Made by a program: the position numbers and the translations under genes. A stretch of DNA of 64,000 nucleotides. Source: Archivesica marissinica. Its lineage: Eukaryota > Mollusca > Bivalvia > Venerida > Vesicomyidae. The notes under the pieces are model-generated. The model saw nothing but the letters and a program-made list of their open reading frames with translations, had not been told where the DNA came from and did no database searches. How positions within the stretch are numbered: the stretch's first letter is position 1; every line of letters begins with the position of its first letter. Below are positions 44,090 to 56,400 of the stretch, piece by piece. Where the stretch lies: positions 1 to 64,000 of the forward strand of contig JABXNX010000074.1 in NCBI GenBank assembly GCA_014843695.1, given 5' to 3'.

Positions 44090-44690
44090 AATCCATCGAG
44101 ATGAACATGAATTACATCGAGAGGTGCATGGGTCTCCATCGAGATGTACATGAATACCATCGAGCGGGACATGGGTCTGCATCGAGAGGTATATGGGTCT
44201 CCATCGAGTGGGACATGGGTCTCCATCGAGATGAACATGAATATCATCGAGCGGGACATGGGTCTCCATCGAGAGGTATATGAATACCATCGAGCGGGAC
44301 ATGTGTCTCCATCGAGAGGTACATGAATACCATCGAGCGGGACATGGGTCTCCATCGAGAGGTACATGTGTCTCCATCGAGAGGAACAGGAATATCATCG
44401 AGAGGTACATGTGTCTCCATCGAGAGGTACATGAATACCATCGAGCGGTACATGGGTCTCCATCGAGAGGAACAGGAATACCATCGAGAGGTACATGAAT
44501 ACCATCGAGCGGTACATGTGTCTCCATCGAGAGGTACATGAATACCATCGAGCGGTACATGGGTCTCCATCGAGAGGAACAGGAATACAATTGAGAGGTA
44601 CATGTGTCTCCATCGGGAGGTACATGAATAACATCGAGGGGTACATGGGACTCCATCGAGAGGAACAGGAATACCATCGTGAATGCGGAG
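44090..44690 (-). repeat. 21/22-bp minisatellite
   Basis: Units ccatcgagaggtacatgaata and ccatcgagcggtacatgggt-ct alternate irregularly. Many units are divisible by three, so several frames are open on both strands. No real gene is supported. Confidence 0.93.
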
Positions 44691-44794
44691 TCTTGCCAAA
44701 CAGTATAGGCAAGTAGATACGCTTAAATTACTTTAAAACAATAGTTAATATATTATACCACAGACATCAACGACTAGCATCATTTCATCATTTC

Positions 44795-45955
44795 CAGGCT
44801 AGCATTATTTCCAGACTAGAATCATTTCCAAGAATCATTTCCAGACTGGTATCATTTCCAGACTGGTATCATTTCCAGACTAGCATCATTTCCAGACTAG
44901 CATCATTCCCAGACTAGCATCATTTCCAAGAATAATTTCCAGACTGGTATCATTTCCCGACTGGTATCATTTCCAGACTAGCATCATTTCCAGACTAGCA
45001 TCATTTCCAGACTAGCATCATTTCCAGACTGGTATCATTTCCAGACTGGCATCATTTCCAGACTAGCATCATTTCCAGACTGGCATCATTTCCAGACTAG
45101 CATCATTTCCAGACTGGCATCTTTCCAGACTAGCATCATTTCCAGACTAGCATCATTCCCAGACTAGCATCATTTCCAGACTAGCATCATTTCCAGACTG
45201 GCATCATTCCCAGACTAGCATCATTTACAGACTAGCATCATTTCCAGACTAGCATCATTTCCAGACTAGCATCATTTCCAGACTAGCATCATTTCCAAGA
45301 ATCATTTCCAGACTAGCATCATTTCCAGACTGGCATCATTTCCAGACTGGCATCATTTCCAGACTAGCATCATTTCCAGACTGGCATCATTTCCAGACTA
45401 GCATCATTTCCAGACTAGCATCATTTCCAGACTGGCATCATTTCCAGACTAGCATCATTTCCAGACTGGCATCATTCCCAGACTAGCATCATTCCCAGAC
45501 TAGCTTCATTCCCAGACTAGCTTCATTTCCAGACTAGCTTCATTCCCAGACTAGCTTCATTCCCAGACTAGCTTCATTCCCAGACTAGCTTCATTTCCAG
45601 ACTAGCTTCATTCCCAGACTAGCTTCATTTCCAGACTAGCTTCATTCCCAGACTAGCTTCATTACCAGACTAGCATCACTTCCAGACTAGCATCACTTCC
45701 AGACTAGCATCACTTCCAGACTAGCATCACTTCCAGACTAGCATCATTTCAAGACTAGCATCGCTTCCAGACTGGCATCACTTCCAGACTAGCATCATTT
45801 CAAGACTAGCATCACTTCCAGACTAGCATCACTTCCAGACTAGCATCACTTCCAGACTGGCATCACTTCCAGACTAGCATCATTTCAAGACTACCTTCAT
45901 TCCCAGACTGGCATCATTTCCAGACTAGCATCATTTCCAGACAAGCTTCGTTACA
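44795..45955 (+). repeat. 17-bp minisatellite, about 68 units
   Basis: Unit cagactagcatcatttc, with tagc/tggc and tttcc/ttccc/cttcc variants grouped in blocks, such as the tagcttcattcc block at 45500-45660. Confidence 0.95.
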
Positions 45956-46139
45956 GGTCAACCTAGTGTTCAATTTTATAGTTATTGTCACCCATGGATA
46001 CTCGCGACAGGCCTTCATATACACTTTGAATAGCACAATTGTTCTGTATACTCCAATAAACAATACTCAGCTTGAGTGTATTCATTATATTTATATCTTT
46101 TCTGAAGTTTTGAAAAATACTGTAAATGACGATAAATGC

Positions 46140-49100
46140 TAGGAAAGTTGTGTTAAACTCGTATTTACGTCGTGTCGGTTCAATTTATGGAAAGTTGTGT
46201 TAAACCCGTATTTACGTCGTGTCGGTTCAATTGATGGAAAGTTGTGTTAAACCCGTATTTACGTCGTGTTGGTTCAATTAATGGAAAGTTGTGTTAAACC
46301 CGTATTTACGTCGTGTCGGTTCAATTAATGGAATGTTGTGTTAAACCAGTATTTACGTCGAGTCGGTTCAATTAATGGAACGTTGTGTTAAACCCGTATT
46401 TACGTCTTGTCGGTTCAATTAATGGAAAGTTGTGTTAAACCCGTATTTACGTCGTGTCTGTTCAATTAATGGAACGTTGTGTTAAACCCATATTTACGTT
46501 GTGTCGGTTCAATTAATGGAACGTTGTGTTAAACCCGTATTTACGTCGTGTCGGTTCAATTAATGGAAAGTTATGTTAAACCCATATTTACGTTGTGTCG
46601 GTTCAATTAATGGAAAGTTATGTTAAACCCGTATTTACGTCGTGTCGGTTCAATTAATGGAAAGTTATGTTAAACCCGTATTTACGTCGTGTCGTTTCAA
46701 TTAATGGAAAGTTATGTTAAACCCGTATTTACGTCGTGTCAGTTCAATTAATGGAATGTTATGTTAAACCCGTATTTAAGTCATGTCGGTTCAATTAATG
46801 GAAAGTTATGTTAAACCCGTATTTACGTCGTGTCGGTTCAATTAATGGACAGCTATGTTAAACCTGTATTTACGTCGTGTCGGTTCAATTAATGGAAAGT
46901 TATGTTAAACCCGTATTTACGTCGTGTCGGTTTACTTAATGGAAAGTTATGTTAAACCCGTATTTACGTCGTGTCGTTTCAATTAATGGAAAGTTATGTT
47001 AAACCCGTATTTACGTTGTGTCGGTTCAATTAATGGAAAGTTATGTTAAACCCGTATTTACGTCGTGTCGGTTCAATTAATGGAAGGTTGTGTTAAACTC
47101 GTATTTACGTCATGTCGGTTCAATTAATGGAAAGTTGTGTTAAACCGGTATTTACATCGTGTCGGTTCAATTAATGGAAAGTTGTGTTAAACCCATATTT
47201 ACGTCGTGTCGGTTCAATTAATGGAAAGTTATGTTAAACCCGTATTTACGTCGTGTCAGTTCAATTAATGGAAAGTTATGTTAAACCCGTATTTACGTCA
47301 TGTCAGTTCAATTAATGGAACGTTGTGTTAAACCCGTATTTACGTCGTGTCGGTTCAATTAATGGAACATTGTGCTAAACCAGTATTTACGTCATGTCGG
47401 TTCAATTAATGGAAAGTTATGTTAAACCCGTATTTACGTCGTGTCAGTTCAATTAATGGAAAGTTATGTTAAACCCGTATTTACGTCGTGTCGGTTCAAT
47501 TAATGGAAAGTTATGTTAAACCCGTATTTACGTCGTGTCGGTTCAATTAATGGAAAGTTATGTTAAACCCGTATTTACGTCGTGTCGTTTCAATTAATGG
47601 AAAGTTATGTTAAACCCGTATTTACGTCGTGTCAGTTCAATTAATGGAATGTTATGTTAAACCCGTATTTAAGTCGTGTCGGTTCAATTAATGGAAAGTT
47701 ATGTTAAACCTGTATTTACGTCGTGTCGGTTCAATTAATGGAAAGCTATGTTAAATCCGTATTTAAGTCATGTCGGTTCAATTAATGGAAAGTTATGTTA
47801 AACCCGTATTTACGTCGTGTCGGTTTAATTAATGGAAAGTTATGTTAAACCCGTATTTACGTCGTGTCGTTTCAATTAATGGAAAGTTATGTTAAACCCG
47901 TATTTACGTTGTGTCGGTTCAATTAATGGAAAGTTATGTTAAACCCGTATTTACGTCGCGTCGGTTCAATTAATGGAAAGTTGTGTTAAACTCGTATTTA
48001 CGTCATGTCGGTTCAATTAATGGAAAGTTGTGTTAAACCCGTATTTACGTCATGTCAGTTCAATTAATGGAACGTTGTGTTAAACCCGTATTTATGTCGT
48101 GTCTGTTCAATTAATGGAACGTTGTGTTAAACCCGTATTTACGTCATGTCGGTTCAATTAATGGAACGTTGTGTTAAACCCGTATTTACGTCGTGTCGGT
48201 TCAATTAATGGAAAGTTATGTTAAACCCGTATTTACGTTGTGTCGGTTCAATTAATGGAAAGTTATGTTAAACCCGTATTTACGTCGTGTCGTTTCAATT
48301 AATGGAAAGTTATGTTAAACCCATATTTACGTCATGTCAGTTCAATTAAAGGAATGTTATGTTAAACCCGTATTTAAGTCGTGTCGGTTCAATTAATGGA
48401 AAGTTATGTTAAACCCGTATTTACGTCGTGTCGGTTCAATTAATGGAAAGCTATGTTAAACCCGTATTTACGTCGTGTCGGTTCAATTAATGGAAAGTTA
48501 TGTTAAACCCGTATTTACGTCGTGTCGGTTTAATTAATGGAAAGTTATGTTAAACCCGTATTTACGTCGTGTCGTTTCAATTAATGGAAAGTTATGTTAA
48601 ACCCGTATTTACGTTGTGTCGGTTCAATTAATGGAAAGTTACGTTAAACCTGTATTTACGTCGTGTCGGTTCAATTAATGGAAAGTTGTGTTAAACTCGT
48701 ATTTACGTCATGTCGGTTCAATTAATGGAAAGTAGTGTTAAACCGGTATTTACATCGTGTCGGTTCAATTCATGGAAAGTTGTGTTAAACCCATATTTAC
48801 GTCGTGTCGGTTCAATTAATGGAAAGTTATGTTAAACCCGTATTTACGTTGTGTCGGTTCAATTAATGGAAAGTTATGTTAAACCCGTATTTAAGTCGTG
48901 TCGGTTCAATTAATGGAAAGTTATGTTAAACCCGTATTTACGTCATGTCAGTTCAATTAATGGAAAGTTGTGTTAAACCCGTATTTACGTCGTGTCGGTT
49001 CAATTAATGGAAAGTTGTGTTAAACCCGTATTTACGTCGTGTCGGTTCAATTAATGGAAAGTTATGTTAAACCCGTATTTACGTCGTGTCGGTTCAATTA

Positions 49101-49388
49101 ATGGAAAGTTATGTTAAACCCATATTTACGTTGTGTCGGTTCAATTAATGGAAAGTTATATTAAACCCGTATTTACGTCATGTCGGTTCAATTAATGGAA
49201 AGTTGTGTTAAACCCGTATTTACGTTGTGTCGGTTCAATTCATGGAAAGTTGTGTTAAACATGTATTTACGTTGTGTCGGTTCAATTAATGGAAAGTTGT
49301 GTTAAACCCGTATTTACGTCGTGTCGGTTGAATTAATGGAAAGTTGTGTTAAACCCATATTTACGTCGTGTCGGTTCAATTAATGGAA
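46140..49388 (+). repeat. 47-bp satellite-like array, about 69 units
   Basis: Unit ggaaagttatgttaaacccg then tatttacgtcgtgtcggttc then aattaat. Variant strings repeat over longer distances, for example the series around 46560-47100 and 47460-48000, which points to larger segment duplications inside the array. It lies in the 8-kb intron. Confidence 0.96.
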
Positions 49389-49663
49389 TAGCAACGTTAT
49401 GAATGCACTGTGGTATTATTGACAATGGTATATAAACGCGTGCGATTTGTGACGTCAAACAACAGTTAAACCAATCAGCGACGTCAATACCGGAACGTAA
49501 GCGCAGAAGACTGGAAGAGGCTCAACATGCCTAGCGTGAGAATAATGTAAATATATATACACGTAAGATGCCTCATAATTATTATAAACTAAAATATGAT
49601 TAAATTAATGATGAAGATTTACTAATTTATGTACAATTTGATATATTCAGTACAGGTACTAAC
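49389..49663. other. Intron start beside the linker exon
   Basis: 275 bp of unique sequence between the 47-bp array and the donor site gttagt at 49663. No other feature is seen. Confidence 0.6.
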
Positions 49664-49870
49664 CTCCTCGGCGTGGATGTCTAGAGACTCTATCACGCGT
49701 CTGTCAGTAACATCGTAGAACGATACAATACCCGTCATGCTCACCGGCGCCGGCGCCGGGGGTTCCGACTCGTTTGGAAGGAGCTCGAAGTTGTCCGGCG
49801 GTTTCGGTGGGTCCTTACGATCTTGAGACTCCAGTGCGTCGATTTGGGGTATATTCCAGGACATGATTTT
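49664..49870 (-). CDS. KY: KY/hillarin-like protein, linker exon
   Basis: 207 bp from ttttttcctag (acceptor) to gttagt (donor), phase 0 at both ends. It reads KIMSWNIPQIDALESQ, an acidic proline-rich linker (DPPKPPDNFELLPNESEPP), then SFYDVTDRRVIESLDIHAEE, which leads into the transglutaminase-like core. Two readings are possible: an internal exon joining KEEKE (60532) to KIMSW, or the first coding exon starting at Met 49864. Both fit the phases; transcript data would decide. Confidence 0.82.
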
Positions 49871-50497
49871 CTAGGAAAAAATAATTAAAATGTCTTCAAG
49901 AATGCCTGCCATAGTGCCTCATCTTAACATGAAAAATGATTTTCGTGCTATAATTTATTTCTTAATTCCAGAAATTTTAAATAGTTCTAGACAGTTCAGT
50001 ATCTTTCTCAGCAATGGAGTTTGTTTGCTTTCTTTCTCGGAAAGATCACCCAAGAATCTAATCAAGAAAGCCATACATTAAACTAAATACAAGAGTTTGC
50101 CATGTGACGTGGAGTTATAATAGCACTTTAAATATACTGGGAAGGGGATATTTGCTCCAGAACAAACCAAGTCTCTGTGGTTTGAGTATATACACTCATG
50201 CATTTGGCAAATAGAATGTTTAATAACTATATATCATAAGCTGTACGAATGGCGTACACAACTATTAACATAATAACATAACCATTAAAAGTGTAATATA
50301 ACAATTAAAGAAATGTTTGCAATTAACTCTTGTAAATAGCTTTGGGCATGCATTCAAATGGAAAATACTACACACAAAACGATCATTTTCACAAGGATTA
50401 TTTTCAAATCTAAATTTCATCAAACATATATTTTAAATTACAAAATACTTTTAGATGTAATACATTACGGGCCATTATGATTGTGAGTCATTTATTT
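49871..50497. other. Intron end, no gene
   Basis: AT-rich unique sequence between the acceptor of the linker exon and the 30-bp array. Nothing else is seen. Confidence 0.6.
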
Positions 50498-53400
50498 GTG
50501 GAAGTCGTGATAGCTCATAGAAGGCATGATAGCGCAGTGGTAGAGCGTGGAAGTCGTGATAGCGCAGTGGAAGTCGTGATAGCGCAGTGGAAGTCATGGT
50601 TGCACATAGAAGGTATGATAGCACTGTGGTAGAGCGTGGAAGTTGCGATAGCGCAGTGGAAGTCGTGATAGCACATATAAAGCATGATAGCGCAGTGGTA
50701 GAGCGTGGATGTCGTGATAGCGCAGTGGTAGTCATGGTTGCACATAGAAGGCATGATAGCGCAGTGGTAGAGCGTGGAAGTCGTGATAGCGCAGTGGAAG
50801 TCATGGTTGCACATAGAAGGCATGGTAGCGCAGTGGTAGAGCGTGGAAGTCGTGATAGCGCAGTGGTAGAGCGTGGAAGTCGTGATAGCGCAGTGGAAGT
50901 CGTGGTAGCACATAGAAGGCATGATAGCGCAGTGGTAGAGCGTGGATGTCGTGATAGCGCAGTGATAGGGCGTGGATGTCGTAATAACGCAGTGGTAGAG
51001 CGTGGATGTCGTGATAACGTAGTGGTAGAGCGTCGATGTCGTGATAGCGCAGTGGTAGAGCGTGGATGTCGTGATAGCGCAGTGGTAGAGCGTGGATGTC
51101 GTGATAACGCAGTGTCAGCGCAGTGGTAGCGCGTCGAAGTAGTGTTAGCGCATGGATGTTGTGATAACGCAGTGATAGCGCGTGGGAGTGTTGATAGCGC
51201 TGTGGTAGCACGTGGAAGTCGTTATAGCACTGTGGTAGCACGTGAAAGTTGTGATAGCGTTATGTTAGCGCGTGGATGTTGTGATAGTGCTGTGGTAGCA
51301 CGTGGAAGTTGTGATAGCGCTGTGGTAGCACGTGGACGTTGTGATAGCGCTGTGGTAGCACGTGGAAGTTGTGATAGCGTTGTGGTAGCGCGTGGATGTT
51401 GTGATAGCGCTGTGGTAGCACGTGTAAGTTGCGATAGCGCTGTGGTAGCACGTGGAAGTTGTGATAGCGCTGTGGTAGCACGTGGAAGTTGTGATAGCGT
51501 TGTGGTAGCGCGTGGATGTTGTGATAGCACTGTGGTAGTGCGTGGAAGTTGTGATAGCACTGTGGTAGCACTTGGAAGTTGTGATATCGTTGTGGTAGTG
51601 CGTGGAAGTTGTGATAGCACTGTGGTAGCACGTGGAAGTTGCGATAGCGCTGTGGTAGCACGTGGAAGTTGTGATAGCGCTGTGGTAGTGCGTGGAAGTT
51701 GCGATAGCGTTGTGGTAGTGCGTGGAAGTTGTGATAGCGTTGTGGTAGTGCGTGGAAGTTGTGATAGCGTTGTGGTAGCACGTGGATGTTGTGATAGCAC
51801 TGTGGTAGCACGTGGAAGTTGTGATAGCACTGTGGTAGTGCGTGGAAGTTGCGATAGCGTTGTGGTAGTGCGTGGAAGTTGTTATAGCACTGTGGTAGTG
51901 CGTGGAAGTTGTGATAGCGTTGTGGTAGTGCGTGGAAGTTGTGATAGCGCTGTGGTAGTGCGTGGAAGTTGTGATAGCGCTGTGGTAGCGCGTGTAAGTT
52001 GCGATAGCACTATGGTAGCGCGTGGAAGTTGTGATAGCATTGTGCTAGTGCGTGGAAGTTGTGATAGCGTTGTGGTAGTGCGTGGAAGTTGGATAGCGTG
52101 TGGTAGGTGGAAGTTGTGATAGCGCTGTGGTAGCGCGTGTAAGTTGCGATAGCACTATGGTAGCGCGTGGAAGTTGTGATAGCGTTGTGGTAGCGCGTGG
52201 ATGTTGTGATAGCACTGTGGTAGTGCGTGGAAGTTGCGATAGCGCTGTGGTAGTGCGTGGAAGTTGCGATAGCGCTGTGGTAGCGCGTCGAAGTCGTGTT
52301 AGCGCGTGGATGTTGTGATAACGCAGTGATAGCGCGTGGGAGTGTTGATAGCGCTGTGGTAGCACGTGGATGTCGTTATAGCACTGTGGTAGCACGTGAA
52401 AGTTGTGATAGCGTTATGTTAGCGCGTGGATGTTGTGATAGTGCTGTGGTAGCACGTGGAAGTTGTGATAGCGCTGTGGTAGCACGTGGAAGTTGTGATA
52501 GCGCTGTGGTAGCACGTGGAAGTTGTGATAGCGTTGTGGTAGCGCGTGGATGTTGTGATAGCGCTGTGGTAGCACGTGGAAGTTGTGATAGCGCTGTGGT
52601 AGCACGTGGAAGTTGTGATAGCGTTGTGGTAGCGCGTGGATGTTGTGATAGCACTGTGGTAGCACTTGGAAGTTGTGATATCGTTGTGGTAGTGCGTGGA
52701 AGTTGTGATAGCACTGTGGTAGCACGTGGAAGTTGCGATAGCGCTGTGGTAGCACGTGGAAGTTGTGATAGCGCTGTGGTAGTGCGTGGAAGTTGCGATA
52801 GCGTTGTGGTAGATCGTGGAAGTTGTGATAGCGTTTTGGTAGCACGTGGAAGTTGTGATAACACTGTGGTAGCACGTGGAAGTTGTGATAGCACTGTGGT
52901 AGTGCGTGGAAGTTGCGATAGCGTTGTGGTAGTGCGTGGAAGTTGTGATAGCGTTGTGGTAGTGTGTGGAACTTGTGATAGCGTTGTGGTAGCACGTGGA
53001 AGTTGTGATAGCACTGTGGTAGCACGTGGAAGTTGTGATAGCACTGTGGTAGTGCGTGGAAGTTGCGATAGCGTTGTGGTAGTGCGTGGAAGTTGTGATA
53101 GCACTGTGGTAGTGTGTGGAAGTTGTGATAGCGTTGTGGTAGTGCGTGGAAGTTGTGATAGCGCTGTGGTAGCGCGTGGAAGTTGTGATAGCGCTGTGGT
53201 AGCGCGTGTAAGTTGCGATAGTACTATGGTAGCGCATGGAAGTTGTGATAGCATTGTGCTAGTGCGTGGAAGTTGCGATAGCGCTGTGGTAGCACGTGTA
53301 AGTTGCGATAGCGCTGTGGTAGCACGTGTAAGTTGCGATAGCGCTGTGGTAGCACGTGGAAGTTGCGATAGCGATGTGGTAGTGCGTGGAAGTTGCGATA

Positions 53401-56400
53401 GCGCTGTGGTAGCACGTGTAAGTTGCGATAGCGCTGTGGTAGCACGTGGAAGTTGTGATAGCGCTGTGGTAGCACGTGGAAGTTGTGATAGCGTTGTGGT
53501 AGCGCGTGGATGTTGTGATAGCACTGTGGTAGTGCGTGGAAGTTGTGATAGCACTGTGGTAGCACTTGGAAGTTGTGATATCGTTGTGGTAGTGCGTGGA
53601 AGTTGTGATAGCACTGTGGTAGCACGTGGAAGTTGCGATAGCGCTGTGGTAGCACGTGGAAGTTGTGATAACGCTGTGGTAGTGCGTGGAAGTTGCGATA
53701 GCGTTGTGGTAGTGCGTGGAAGTTGTGATAGCGTTGTGGTAGCACGTGGAAGTTGTGAAAACACTGGTAGCACGTGGAAGTTGTGATAGCACTGTGGTAG
53801 TGCGTGGAAGTTGCGATAGCGTTGTGGTAGTGCGTGGAAGTTGTTATAGCACTGTGGTAGTGCGTGGAAGTTGTGATAGCGTTGTGGTAGTGCGTGGAAG
53901 TTGTGATAGCGCTGTGGTAGTGCGTGGAAGTTGTGATAGCGCTGTGGTAGCGCGTGTAAGTTGCGATAGCACTATGGTAGCGCGTGGAAGTTGTGATAGC
54001 ATTGTGCTAGTGCGTGGAAGTTGTGATAGCGTTGTGGTAGTGCGTGGAAGTTGCGATAGCGTTGTGGTAGATCGTGGAAGTTGTGATAGCGCTGTGGTAG
54101 CGCGTGTAAGTTGCGATAGCACTATGGTAGCGCGTGGAAGTTGTGATAGCGTTGTGGTAGCGCGTGGATGTTGTGATAGCACTGTGGTAGTGCGTGGAAG
54201 TTGTAATAGCACTGTGGTAGTGCGTGGAAGTTGCGATAGCGCTGTGGTAGTGCGTGGAAGTTGCGATAGCGCTGTGGTAGCGCGTCGAAGTCGTGTTAGC
54301 GCGTGGATGTTGTGATAACGCAGTGATAGCGCGTGGGAGTGTTGATAGCGCTGTGGTAGCACGTGGATGTCGTTATAGCACTGTGGTAGCACGTGAAAGT
54401 TGTGATAGCGTTATGTTAGCGCGTGGATGTTGTGATAGTGCTGTGGTAGCACGTGGAAGTTGTGATAGCGCTGTGGTAGCACGTGGAAGTTGTGATAGCG
54501 CTGTGGTAGCACGTGGAAGTTGTGATAGCGTTGTGGTAGCGCGTGGATGTTGTGATAGCGCTGTGGTAGCACGTGGAAGTTGTGATAGCGCTGTGGTAGC
54601 ACGTGGAAGTTGTGATAGCGTTGTGGTAGCGCGTGGATGTTGTGATAGCACTGTGGTAGCACTTGGAAGTTGTGATATCGTTGTGGTAGTGCGTGGAAGT
54701 TGTGATAGCACTGTGGTAGCACGTGGAAGTTGCGATAGCGCTGTGGTAGCACGTGGAAGTTGTGATAGCGCTGTGGTAGTGCGTGGAAGTTGCGATAGCG
54801 TTGTGGTAGATCGTGGAAGTTGTGATAGCGTTTTGGTAGCACGTGGAAGTTGTGATAACACTGTGGTAGCACGTGGAAGTTGTGATAGCACTGTGGTAGT
54901 GCGTGGAAGTTGCGATAGCGTTGTGGTAGTGCGTGGAAGTTGTGATAGCGTTGTGGTAGTGTGTGGAACTTGTGATAGCGTTGTGGTAGCACGTGGAAGT
55001 TGTGATAGCACTGTGGTAGCACGTGGAAGTTGTGATAGCACTGTGGTAGTGCGTGGAAGTTGTGATAGCGTTGTGGTAGTGCGTGGAAGTTGCGATAGCA
55101 CTGTGGTAGTGCGTGGAAGTTGTGATAGCACTGTGGTAGTGCGTGGAAGTTGTGATAGCGTTGTGGTAGTGCGTGGAAGTTGTGATAGCACTGTGGTAGT
55201 GTGTGGAAGTTGTGATAGCGTTGTGGTAGTGCGTGGAAGTTGTGATAGCGCTGTGGTAGCGCGTGGAAGTTGTGATAGCGCTGTGGTAGCGCGTCTAAGT
55301 TGCGATAGTACTATGGTAGCGCATGGAAGTTGTGATAGCATTGTGCTAGTGCGTGGAAGTTGCGATAGCGCTGTGGTAGCACGTGTAAGTTGCGATAGCG
55401 CTGTGGTAGCAGGTGTAAGTTGCGATAGCGCTGTGGTAGCACGTGGAAGTTGCGATAGCGATGTGGTAGTGCGTGGAAGTTGCGATAGCGCTGTGGTAGC
55501 ACGTGTAAGTTGCGATAGCGCTGTGGTAGCACGTGGAAGTTGTGATAGCGTTGTGGTAGTGCGTGGAAGTTGCGATAGCACTGTGGTAGTGCGTGGAAGT
55601 TGTGATAGCACTGTGGTAGTGCGTGGAAGTTGTGATAGCGTTATGTTAGCGCGTGGATGTTGTGATAGTGCTGTGGTAGCACGTGGAAGTTGTGATAGCG
55701 CTGTGGTAGCACGTGGAAGTTGTGATAGCGCTGTGGTAGCACGTGGAAGTTGTGATAGCGTTGTGGTAGCGCGTGGATGTTGTGATAGCGCTGTGGTAGC
55801 ACGTGGAAGTTGTGATAGCCTGTGGTAGCACGTGGAAGTTGTGATAGCGTGTGGTAGCGCGTGGATGTTGTGATAGCACTGTGGTAGCACTTGGAAGTTG
55901 TGATATCGTTGTGGTAGTGCGTGGAAGTTGTGATAGTACTGTGGTAGCACGTGGAAGTTGCGATAGCGCTGTGGTAGCACGTGGAAGTTGTGATAGCGCT
56001 GTGGTAGTGCGTGGAAGTTGCGATAGCGTTGTGGTAGATCGTGGAAGTTGTGATAGCGTTTTGGTAGCACGTGGAAGTTGTGATAACACTGTGGTAGCAC
56101 GTGGAAGTTGTGATAGCACTGTGGTAGTGCGTGGAAGTTGCGATAGCGTTGTGGTAGTGCGTGGAAGTTGTGATAGCGTTGTGGTAGTGTGTGGAAGTTG
56201 TGATAGCGTTGTGGTAGCACGTGGAAGTTGTGATAGCACTGTGGTAGCACGTGGAAGTTGTGATAGCACTGTGGTAGTGCGTGGAAGTTGCGATAGCGTT
56301 GTGGTAGTGCGTGGAAGTTGTGATAGCACTGTGGTAGTGTGTGGAAGTTGTGATAGCGTTGTGGTAGTGCGTGGAAGTTGTGATAGCGCTGTGGTAGCGC

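Noticed and set aside
38192..49388. CRISPR-like repeat arrays
   Set aside because: The units are contiguous with no unique spacers, in a eukaryotic intron. They are minisatellites.
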